64,000 bases of DNA from Mariniphaga sp041686935. Its GTDB lineage: Bacteria; Bacteroidota; Bacteroidia; Bacteroidales; Prolixibacteraceae. Shown piece after piece: positions 36,115 to 44,213 of this stretch. Positions within the stretch are counted from its first letter, which is position 1. Each line of letters opens with the position of its first letter. The stretch is from positions 62,001-126,000 of the forward strand of contig JAWLCW010000009.1 in assembly GCA_041686935.1 (NCBI GenBank). Reading direction: 5' to 3'. Position numbers and translations under genes: made by a program. The notes under the pieces were generated by a model. It worked only from the letters and a program-made list of their open reading frames with translations, ran no database searches and had not been told where the DNA came from.

Positions 36115-36153
36115 AATTTAGTTAAAATATTGAAAAACAAAAATATACATCGA

Positions 36154-37845
36154 ATGAAAAAAATAAGAACAGCTTTCATAATAGTGTTTGTAATTCTTTT
36201 TAGTGCAGTTAGTTGTGCCCAGCCAAAGGTAGAAGATAATCAAACTGGTTTTGATATTTACGAAGGATTGGAATTTGACATGCCCCGCGTTCAGGAACCT
36301 GTTATCCCCGATTATTCTGTGAATATTAAAGATTTTGGTGCAGTAAGCGGAGGCCAGGTCTTAAACAGTCAGGCCTTTGCCGATGCCATTGAAGCGGTTT
36401 CACAAAAGGGTGGCGGAAAAGTAGTCATTCCTGCCGGAATCTGGCTTACGGGCCCTATTATTCTGAAAAGCAACCTGGAACTTTATACCGAACCGGGTGC
36501 GCTGATTTTTTTTTCAACCGACAAAGATCTTTATCCGGTCATTGAAACCAGTTTTGAAGGACTGGATACCTGGCGGTGTATTTCTCCCATTTATGGAAAA
36601 GGTTTGGAGAATATTGCATTTACCGGACACGGTGTTTGGGATGGCTCGGGCGATGCCTGGCGTTTTGTTAAAAGAGGCAAACTTACAGCCAATCAGTGGA
36701 AAGAGTTGGTTGCTTCGGGAGGTGTTGTAAATGAGAGAGAAAATGAATGGTATCCATCGGAACAATTCAGAATCGCCCACGAAACAGCCAATATGAATGT
36801 ACCCACCGGGCTTACCACCAAAGAAGAATACGAAGCTATCCGCGATTTTTTGCGCCCTGTAATGGTAAGCATTCAAAACAGTAAAAAAGTACTTTTCGAC
36901 GGTCCGACTTTTCAAAATTCGCCAGCCTGGTGTATTCACCCGCTAATGGTTGAAGACCTTACCGTTCGAAATATAACAGTGCGCAATCCCTGGTATTCAC
37001 AAAATGGCGACGGAATTGACATTGAATCATGTAAAAATGTAGTGGTTTACAATTCGAATTTCGATGTAGGTGACGATGCCATTTGCATCAAGTCAGGCAA
37101 GGATGAAGACGGGCGACGACGCGGTGTTCCGTGCGAAAATCTGGTTATTCGCAACAACATAGTTTATCACGGGCATGGCGGCGTTACAGTTGGCAGCGAA
37201 ATGTCGGGTGGTGTGCGCAACATGCATGTTTCAGCCTGTACTTTTATGGGAACCGATGTGGGCCTCCGGTTTAAAAGCGTGCGCGGCAGGGGAGGCGTAG
37301 TTGAAAATATTTACATTTCCGACATCAGGATGACAAATATACCCACTCAGGCCATTTCGTTCGACCTGTATTATGGTGGAAAATCTGTTTCCGAAATGCT
37401 TGCGGAAGGTGGACAGGATGCTTTGGCACAGGAAGAACCGGTTACCATTGAAACACCTCAGTTTAAAAATATTTTTATCAGCGATGTGGTACTGAAAGGC
37501 GCTCAGCACGCTGTATTTCTTCAGGGACTGCCTGAAATGAACCTCGAAAATATTGAAATAAGCAACATGCTGCTTGAAGCCGACAATGGAATTACTGTAA
37601 TTGACGCCGACGGAGTTAAAATCAGCAATGTAAAACTGATAACCAAAAATGAAACAGCAGTTGAATTTTACAATACCCAAAATGTAACTGTTGAAGAGTT
37701 TATGAGCCACAGGAAAACACCTAAAACAATTACGGTAAACGGAGTAAAAAGCTCTAATATATCACTAAAATCAACAGATTCACAAAACTTAGAAAAATGT
37801 ACTACTGTTGGAAATGAAGTATCGGCAAATGCAGTAAATTTTTAA
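36154..37845 (+). CDS. GH28 polygalacturonase-family glycoside hydrolase (lipoprotein)
   Basis: 563 residues with a lipoprotein signal (FSAVSCAQP). The four GH28 catalytic motifs are complete: N284-G-D286 (NGDGID), D307-D308 (VGDDAICIKSG), H341 (GHGGVTVGSE) and R372-F-K374 (LRFKS), so it should hydrolyse alpha-1,4-galacturonosyl or related linkages by inversion. The size and lipid anchor suit an exo-acting surface or periplasmic enzyme trimming oligomers. I use ATG 36154, not the TTG at 36130, because it begins the signal peptide. Confidence 0.92.
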   Translation: MKKIRTAFIIVFVILFSAVSCAQPKVEDNQTGFDIYEGLEFDMPRVQEPVIPDYSVNIKDFGAVSGGQVLNSQAFADAIEAVSQKGGGKVVIPAGIWLTGPIILKSNLELYTEPGALIFFSTDKDLYPVIETSFEGLDTWRCISPIYGKGLENIAFTGHGVWDGSGDAWRFVKRGKLTANQWKELVASGGVVNERENEWYPSEQFRIAHETANMNVPTGLTTKEEYEAIRDFLRPVMVSIQNSKKVLFDGPTFQNSPAWCIHPLMVEDLTVRNITVRNPWYSQNGDGIDIESCKNVVVYNSNFDVGDDAICIKSGKDEDGRRRGVPCENLVIRNNIVYHGHGGVTVGSEMSGGVRNMHVSACTFMGTDVGLRFKSVRGRGGVVENIYISDIRMTNIPTQAISFDLYYGGKSVSEMLAEGGQDALAQEEPVTIETPQFKNIFISDVVLKGAQHAVFLQGLPEMNLENIEISNMLLEADNGITVIDADGVKISNVKLITKNETAVEFYNTQNVTVEEFMSHRKTPKTITVNGVKSSNISLKSTDSQNLEKCTTVGNEVSANAVNF

Positions 37846-37882
37846 AGAAAATGCTTCAACCGCTAAAAGCTGATTCCAGAAT

Positions 37883-38671
37883 ATGTTGAAAAGTAAAAAT
37901 GTAAGGCAAATTTTTTTTCCAATCTCTTTGATAATAATAATGCTTTCGGGTTTTTGGCTTCTGGCTGCCAATCAGTCTTCAGGAAAAACTTTTTCAATTT
38001 TTACCATAGGCGACTCCACCATGGCAAACAAAAAGCCGGATGTTTTTCCCGAAACGGGCTGGTGTCAGGTTTTGGGACAGTATTTTAAAAACGGGATAAC
38101 TTTTCACAATCATGCCGTGAATGGCAGAAGCACTAAAAGTTTTATAGATGAAGGCCGCTGGCAGGTTGTGCTCGACAGTCTGAACCCGGGTGATTATGTG
38201 TTTATCCAGTTCGGACACAACGATCAGAAGGAAAATGATTCTTCCCGCTTTACTAAGCCATACGGGACTTATTCGGCAAACCTCGAAAAGTTTGTCAATG
38301 AATCGCGCTCAAAAGGCGCTATGCCAGTTCTTTTCACTCCCATTGTGAGAAGAAAATTTGGAGAGAACGGAATCCTTACCGACACACATGGAGATTATCC
38401 CGATGCTATGAGACAGGTAGCCCGGAAACTGAATGTGCCTCTGGTTGATATGCAGGAAATGACAGAAGAATGGATAAATTACCTGGGTGAAAGGGCATCG
38501 AAAGATATCTATTTGTGGACCGAACCGGATGAGCGGTTTCCCGAAGGCAGAAAAGATGATACCCATTTATCGGTAGAAGGAGCAAAATCGATGGCCCGGA
38601 TTGCTTTAACAGAAATTATAAATCAGGGATTGGAAATTGCGGAGTGGATTGAAAATCCCTTATCTGAATGA
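37883..38671 (+). CDS. SGNH esterase, CE12 rhamnogalacturonan acetylesterase type
   Basis: 262 residues with an N-terminal membrane/signal segment. The catalytic serine is S45 in TIGDSTMA, the Gly/Asn blocks are AVNGRSTKSF and QFGHNDQK, and the Asp-His pair is D225/H228 in DDTHLSVEGA. This matches CE12 esterases, which remove acetyl groups from pectin or rhamnogalacturonan so lyases can act. Last gene of the plus-strand pectinase series. Confidence 0.9.
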   Translation: MLKSKNVRQIFFPISLIIIMLSGFWLLAANQSSGKTFSIFTIGDSTMANKKPDVFPETGWCQVLGQYFKNGITFHNHAVNGRSTKSFIDEGRWQVVLDSLNPGDYVFIQFGHNDQKENDSSRFTKPYGTYSANLEKFVNESRSKGAMPVLFTPIVRRKFGENGILTDTHGDYPDAMRQVARKLNVPLVDMQEMTEEWINYLGERASKDIYLWTEPDERFPEGRKDDTHLSVEGAKSMARIALTEIINQGLEIAEWIENPLSE

Positions 38672-38766
38672 ACCAGAAATAACAATTACCAAAAACAAAT
38701 AATTTCCAAATACCTATTAAAAAAATTCCAATATGTTTCATCTTGTTACAGACCCAATTAAAAGCA

Positions 38767-38795
38767 AAACCGCCCCTGAAAAACAAGGACGGTTT
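38767..38795 (-). terminator. Terminator between the convergent esterase and propeller genes
   Basis: AAACCGCCC and GGACGGTTT form a stem with one mismatch. On the minus strand it is followed by TTTTGCTTTT, so it mainly ends the gene at 38822-40681. Confidence 0.65.
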
Positions 38796-38821
38796 AAGAT
38801 TATAAAGTAGTTTGAAAATGT

Positions 38822-40681
38822 TTACCTTACAATTAATTTATGAGTAAATTCATTGGTAAACTGAGACTTAATCAGATACATTCCTGGTTGTAAATCACTT
38901 ACGTTAATAAAATCGTTTTGTGATTCAATGAGTCTTGATTTAACCAAACTGCCGGCCAGATTGTAAACAGCAACCTGTGTTGGCTGTTTTACATTTACAA
39001 ATACCCTGTCGGTTGCGGGATTCGGGAATACCCTAACCTCATCAGGAACATTAATTAAAGGTGCGCTAACAGTAAGCGGTTCAACTTTAATTAAATAAAT
39101 ATTAACCCCATTGCTGGGTGAATAGAGATAAATGGAGGCAGGACCGCCAATATATTCCACTTCGCCTTTTGAAATGTTAGGACCGAGAGCAGGTACCTGC
39201 GCAATGATTTCATCTTTGTGGTCAACTGCCACATTTAAAACCCTGTCCTCACTTCCTGATGAAGACTGAAGTGCAATGGTAATTTTCGAATTACCTGGTA
39301 CATCAAATGCCACAACCCTGTTCAACGGTTTTCCATTCTCGTCGAAACCTCCCGAACCGCCAAATTTCAAACGGTGTGTGAAAGACCAGTCTTCAAGTGT
39401 TTTATTGTTTCCGTCAACTTCAATGTTTTTTCCTTCTGCGGCATACATGGTTAAACCATCAACAACCAGCGTTTCGGTAAAACTTCCCAGCGCATTAAAC
39501 TGCGGATCGCTGATGTTCCATTCATGTGTATCGCTGACTTCTTCTTCCAATGTAAGCTTAAAAGCTGCAATACCGTTGTTTGGCGACATAATGTACAACA
39601 TCACCTGGTCTTCCTGAACATCCACACCCATAGGTGCAGCGTACGAACCATTGGAATTTCCGCCCAATCCCCTTTCCGGGAAAATGGCAATTGAATCGGC
39701 TTCTTCAGCTCCGGCTTCCGGAATCAGGAACAACTGGTAAGCTGCCGGGGGAGCAAATGATGGAGGTACATGGTTTGTTGTGGGTGCAAGAATGAAATCA
39801 TGACCTTTAAATGAAAAATACCTTACGCCGGAAATTCCGGACATAACAGGTTTAAATTCACCCGTGAAAGTTGAAAGCATTTCTCCCTGCATATTGTAAA
39901 GTGTCGGCATAGTGGAATGTCCGTCAGCCCAGAAAAGATCTTCACTGATGGGATGAATACGCGGGGTAATACCAAATTTTGGAACCGCTCCTTCGGCAAC
40001 CGGGGCCGGATAAACTTCTGTTACAATAATTTTCTCCGGTTCGGTGTCAACCACGCCCGCCTGTACATTCCATTTTAGTACAGTTTGTTCAACAGTGGCC
40101 GTTGCGTCTGCTACTATTATATAGCCATCTTCCTCTTCTGATACATCTCCGTAGAATGCAAAGCCGTCGCCCAACCTCATTGTTGGTTGCTCAACTCCTT
40201 CGATGGAATCAGTCGTGTACCATTCAAGAAGCTTGGTTGCATCATATCCGCCTTCGCCATCTTCTTCCAGATGATATACTTTAAATGGTGAAGTATGACC
40301 TATTGCCAGGCTTGCAACAAGAATTTTTCCTGAATTTGTAATTGCTATGTCGTTCACAGGCAAGGTTCCTCCCTTGACAACAGAAGTGTCAACAGGCATG
40401 GAACTCAGTAAATCTCCGGTTGCGGCATCAAGAACAACTATTTCAGGGGGATTTGCTTTTCTCGAAATGATGTAAAGTTTTCCATCGTAATGCGCCATGC
40501 CGCGCTCAGTGAGGTTTCCCATCCATTCAGGAACTTCTCCTCCAATGGGAATTCCTGAACTCCAGTCGGCCGTTCCGTTAACGGAATTATCCCAAACAGG
40601 GGTTACTACCGGTTGTTGAGCAAATGCCATGGCACTGATCAACAAAAAAGAAAGAATCAAAGTAAAATTTCTCATAATCAT
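38822..40681 (-). CDS. Secreted propeller-like protein (DUF4623 type) with pectin-associated beta-sandwich and T9SS tail
   Basis: 619 residues. The signal peptide ends at AFAQQ. Residues about 25-380 resemble a propeller of the DUF4623 kind (VTPVWDNSVNG, RGMAHYDGKLYIIS, GVDVQEDQVMLYIMS). Residues about 390-540 (LEDWSFTHRLKFGGSG, IYLYSPSNGVNIYLIKVE) resemble a C-terminal beta-sandwich often appended to Bacteroidota pectate lyases and pectinesterases. The last 75 residues are a T9SS type A sorting domain (RVFPNPATDRVFVNV, ending HKLIVR). No catalytic motif seen. It may be a secreted pectin-binding protein, although it shares a strand with the amidase locus. Confidence 0.7.
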   Translation of the reverse strand: MIMRNFTLILSFLLISAMAFAQQPVVTPVWDNSVNGTADWSSGIPIGGEVPEWMGNLTERGMAHYDGKLYIISRKANPPEIVVLDAATGDLLSSMPVDTSVVKGGTLPVNDIAITNSGKILVASLAIGHTSPFKVYHLEEDGEGGYDATKLLEWYTTDSIEGVEQPTMRLGDGFAFYGDVSEEEDGYIIVADATATVEQTVLKWNVQAGVVDTEPEKIIVTEVYPAPVAEGAVPKFGITPRIHPISEDLFWADGHSTMPTLYNMQGEMLSTFTGEFKPVMSGISGVRYFSFKGHDFILAPTTNHVPPSFAPPAAYQLFLIPEAGAEEADSIAIFPERGLGGNSNGSYAAPMGVDVQEDQVMLYIMSPNNGIAAFKLTLEEEVSDTHEWNISDPQFNALGSFTETLVVDGLTMYAAEGKNIEVDGNNKTLEDWSFTHRLKFGGSGGFDENGKPLNRVVAFDVPGNSKITIALQSSSGSEDRVLNVAVDHKDEIIAQVPALGPNISKGEVEYIGGPASIYLYSPSNGVNIYLIKVEPLTVSAPLINVPDEVRVFPNPATDRVFVNVKQPTQVAVYNLAGSLVKSRLIESQNDFINVSDLQPGMYLIKSQFTNEFTHKLIVR

Positions 40682-40708
40682 TAATTTTTAGTTCAACAAA
40701 TATTAAAT

Positions 40709-40733
40709 AAAACATTATCATTTTTAATGTTTT
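40709..40733 (-). terminator. Weak AT-rich hairpin after the amidase gene
   Basis: AAAACATTA (40709-40717) pairs with TAATGTTTT (40725-40733). It lies 100 bases downstream of the amidase stop and could end that transcript; the stem is weak. Confidence 0.3.
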
Positions 40734-40832
40734 ACGTTACTCTGCAAGTTACAAAAAGTGCCTGTGAATTCCGAATTCTTTTGAAGTTTTTTACTCTTCT
40801 TTTCAAATTTTAACTATTCCATTTTTAAATTC

Positions 40833-43244
40833 TCATTCTTTAATAAAAACACCATTTATCTGATTGGTCTTACCCAATAATGATATTATGTAAAGTCCGT
40901 TTTTATCAACATTCAGCTCAACCTGCGCATTACCTGAAATAAATTCAATATTACCAGTTTGAATAATTTTTCCGGTCAAATCAATAATTTGAAAGGGGAT
41001 TTCTCCCTGTATTTCCAACAATTCTATGGTTAAAAGGTTTTTTGCCGGATTTGGATAGATTTTCATTTCCTGATTCTTTTTTTCAAAAATAGACGATGAC
41101 GTAAACAAAGAATCAGAAATCAGCAGATTATCCAGAAATATGACTCCTGAATTTGAAAATGCTGTGCCGGCAGAAATAATTTTAAATCCGGAAAACCGGT
41201 ATTCTTCATTCTCTTCCGGTAAATTTAGCTCAGTTGTTTTGAATTGCCAGCCGGCAAAATCAATATCACATAAAAAGGTTTCATATTCAACTTCTTGTTT
41301 TTCAAATAAAAGCACCAGTTTGTTTTCTGAAAGGTTACCCCAGACATACATGCCGGCAAACTGACCTTTTTTGGCTGTGAAAAGGGTTTGATTTGGCCTT
41401 ACTACAAGATTTGCCTGTTTCCCTGAAAAATCATAAAACAGCCGGTAAGAATAACTGCCAAAAAGTTTGTTGCTACTGTATCTGAGAATGCGGTTTCCGG
41501 CGCCAACTATTATATTTTCACTGGCCAGAGTATCTGCTGTCCATGAAAGAGCTGATTCTTCAAAATCTAAAACCACAGGAACTGACCAGGTTTCAACTTC
41601 AGAAACAGAAAAGGTAATTTCTAAATTTTCAGAAAGGAACAAACCTTCTTCATCTTCAAGGTTTGCATCAACGGTTAATTTATAAGTCTGACCGGCAGCT
41701 AATCCCTCAGGACTAAAAGCGTAGGTACCTGATTCACCCGGAAAAGCATTCAACTCAACATTGGTCCGGGCAACCGGATTTCCCAGATCATCTTCAAGCC
41801 GGATAAGATTTGATAATTCGGTATTTTTTAACCGGCCGTCGAAATGGAGCCTGATTTGCGTATTTTCATACACATTTTCCATACCGTTGCGCGGGTACAT
41901 ATTTAACACCGTTAACCGGTTTTTTGCGGCAGTTAAAAATGAAAATGAAAAATCATCTTCCATTTCAAGATTTCCAATGTGTTTAACATTTTTCAATAAA
42001 GTAACCTGATAAACTGTTGATGTATCGAGTGGAGCATCTGGAATGAATTTCGCTGTACGATCCTGGTTTTCAAAAGAAAAAGTTCCTTTTGTTGATGGTT
42101 CAATTGAAAAAGTAGCTTCAAAGGACTCATGATCAACCTCAAAATTAAAGTGAAATTCAATGGCCGATGCTGCCGACACCCTTCCGTCAGGTCCGGGTTT
42201 TGGGCCATAATCAAGAACTTGCATAGGATCCGAGCGATCCTGTTCTATATAACAAAGCTGGTAATTTACTTCATTGGCATCTACAACTACAGAATCAATG
42301 GTGTACGGTTCATATTTTTCTGCTTCAACTGTTAACTCATATATCCCCGGTTCCAGGTTGTCGAAAAGAAAAAAACCATTATTCAGGCTATCTGTCCTGT
42401 ATTCCAAATCTCCGGGCTGTAAGGTAATTTTTGCCCTGTTAACCGGAAGCCACTGGTCTTTTGAATTGGCTGTGGTGTAATATTCAGTAACCTTCCGGTA
42501 ATTATCCTTTACAAAACCGGCAATTTTCCCCTTCGGATCGGAGCCTCCGGCATAAAATTCCAAAAAAGCTTTATAAAAATGCCATGCTTCCAGATGTTTG
42601 TATTCCCTGTTCAGTAAACGGTAGGTTTCCGGAATATAATCGTGAAACGAACCTTCCGAAATTAATCCGGGAACAGTTAACGGACGAAGGACTCCATATC
42701 CGTTCCAGTCGGGTGGGGCGAATGATTTATCGCCTCTGATAATGGGATTGGAATGTGTCCATGATGAGGTTTGGTTTGATATGAGATTTTGTCCAAACAG
42801 GATGGCTAAATCCATACTTTGCGGAAGAATCGGATCATTGTCCCAGCCGTGAAAAAGCTGAAGCACGTAATTGGTAACACTGTTAAATGCATTGCTGTGA
42901 ATGGAAATCATAAAATCAACCTGGTTGGCATTTGCTTCTTCAGCAATGGCAGAAAGCGGCCTGTCATCTTCCGACCGGTTTTGTGTTCGCGACATAATAA
43001 CCTCAGCTCCTGCCGCTTCGAGCAGCGAGCGAAGATGCAGGCCTTTTACCAGGTTACTTTTCGATTCCCAAAAACCGGCTGTATCGCCCAATGCAAAGGG
43101 AGGAACCGGCACATTGCGGTCATTGGAGTCAAAACCACCGTGACCCGGATTGACGTAAATTTTTATCCCTTCAAGGTTTTGACCTTTTGCCTGACTAATG
43201 ATTAGCAAAAAAGGTAACAATAAAATTATCCAATGCCGTTTCAT
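40833..43244 (-). CDS. T9SS-secreted N-acetylmuramoyl-L-alanine amidase (Amidase_3) with Ig-like modules
   Basis: 803 residues. After the signal peptide, residues about 25-230 are a complete Amidase_3 domain: zinc ligands H35 (NPGHGG), E60 (FWESKSN) and H116 (SIHSN), plus catalytic E198 (ISEGSF). It cuts the bond between MurNAc and the stem peptide, producing denuded glycan strands. Then come a carboxypeptidase-like module (KGKIAGFVKD), two Big_5-like Ig repeats, a beta-sandwich resembling a carbohydrate-binding fold (VLDFEESALSW) and a T9SS type A tail (KIYPNPAKNLLTIELLE). Such adornment is unusual for a cell's own division amidase and suggests surface display or release. Four bases downstream of the propeller gene, in the second SusCD locus. 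Confidence 0.9.
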   Translation of the reverse strand: MKRHWIILLLPFLLIISQAKGQNLEGIKIYVNPGHGGFDSNDRNVPVPPFALGDTAGFWESKSNLVKGLHLRSLLEAAGAEVIMSRTQNRSEDDRPLSAIAEEANANQVDFMISIHSNAFNSVTNYVLQLFHGWDNDPILPQSMDLAILFGQNLISNQTSSWTHSNPIIRGDKSFAPPDWNGYGVLRPLTVPGLISEGSFHDYIPETYRLLNREYKHLEAWHFYKAFLEFYAGGSDPKGKIAGFVKDNYRKVTEYYTTANSKDQWLPVNRAKITLQPGDLEYRTDSLNNGFFLFDNLEPGIYELTVEAEKYEPYTIDSVVVDANEVNYQLCYIEQDRSDPMQVLDYGPKPGPDGRVSAASAIEFHFNFEVDHESFEATFSIEPSTKGTFSFENQDRTAKFIPDAPLDTSTVYQVTLLKNVKHIGNLEMEDDFSFSFLTAAKNRLTVLNMYPRNGMENVYENTQIRLHFDGRLKNTELSNLIRLEDDLGNPVARTNVELNAFPGESGTYAFSPEGLAAGQTYKLTVDANLEDEEGLFLSENLEITFSVSEVETWSVPVVLDFEESALSWTADTLASENIIVGAGNRILRYSSNKLFGSYSYRLFYDFSGKQANLVVRPNQTLFTAKKGQFAGMYVWGNLSENKLVLLFEKQEVEYETFLCDIDFAGWQFKTTELNLPEENEEYRFSGFKIISAGTAFSNSGVIFLDNLLISDSLFTSSSIFEKKNQEMKIYPNPAKNLLTIELLEIQGEIPFQIIDLTGKIIQTGNIEFISGNAQVELNVDKNGLYIISLLGKTNQINGVFIKE

Positions 43245-43248
43245 TGTT

Positions 43249-44160
43249 TTACCGGTTTAACTGATAATGAATGAACCAGATTTCTCCGTCAAGTGTGTGA
43301 AATGCAATTGTTTTGCTTTTTGCAGAAACAGAAGGGTGCATGGCAATCAAACCTTCCGGAGAAATATTCTCTCGCTGACCAGATAATGGTTCTATCGCTA
43401 CAATTTGTGATTCCAGAATAAAATGTCCGTCATCTTTGGTAACCATTCCCACAATAAAATCGTTTCCGGCCCACACCGGCGCCTCAATTTGGCCCAGTTC
43501 GGCCAGTACCATTCCGGTTAAGTCGGAAATAAAAGCGCCTTTCCCCATGGCATAAGCCAGCACATGTTTTCTGTCGGGCGACACGGATGGCCAGATGTAA
43601 CTGTCACTTTCGTAAGGTTTTATAACCAACCTTTCTTCGCCCCGGTAAAGAACAAGGTCCTGGTCTTCTATTCCGGCAAAAATTTCATCGCTCCGGTCGG
43701 GTTGTCTGGTATCCACCACTGCACTTTTTAATTTTTCATCAGCCATAAACAAAACCCTGTTTCCGGCTACCATTGGAACTGACATTGTTCTGGTTGCAGG
43801 TTCCAGTAGTTTTGTTTCACCGGTTGGCCGGTTCCACGCCAGCAGCTTTGAATGGCGCCGTTTTTCAACAAATTCCTGTTCCACATACAAAACAGTCTGG
43901 TCGTCCCACGAAAAAACCGGAGCATACCCGGCGCCGTCAGCCTCTGTGATTTTTTCCAGTTTTTTCGAATTCAAATCCAGCAAATAAAGGCCTTTGTAAT
44001 TTTCTGAGGTAAGCAAAAGCCTGTTTCCTGAATGATCGAATTTTGGATGATAAAACTCCCTGTTCTCTGGTATTTCAAGTTTTTCAACCTTTAAAATTTC
44101 AACCTTTTGTGCGGAAACAAGAGTTGAAATGAACATCAGAAGAAAAAGAAAATATTTCAT
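43249..44160 (-). CDS. Secreted TolB/PD40-like beta-propeller protein
   Basis: 303 residues with a signal peptide ending at VSAQ. Repeats such as FYHPKFDHSGNRLLLTSENYKGLYLLD, APVFSWDDQTVLYVEQ and YIWPSVSPDRKHVLAYAMGKGAFISD are of the PD40/TolB type. There is no catalytic domain. Its stop is four bases from the amidase start, so the two are probably translated together; it may be a partner or substrate-binding scaffold for the amidase or GHL10 protein. Confidence 0.75.
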   Translation of the reverse strand: MKYFLFLLMFISTLVSAQKVEILKVEKLEIPENREFYHPKFDHSGNRLLLTSENYKGLYLLDLNSKKLEKITEADGAGYAPVFSWDDQTVLYVEQEFVEKRRHSKLLAWNRPTGETKLLEPATRTMSVPMVAGNRVLFMADEKLKSAVVDTRQPDRSDEIFAGIEDQDLVLYRGEERLVIKPYESDSYIWPSVSPDRKHVLAYAMGKGAFISDLTGMVLAELGQIEAPVWAGNDFIVGMVTKDDGHFILESQIVAIEPLSGQRENISPEGLIAMHPSVSAKSKTIAFHTLDGEIWFIHYQLNR

Positions 44161-44213
44161 TTCAATGACATTTTTTTGGTTATAAAGAATATTTCAAACA
44201 AGATAAGCTGGTG

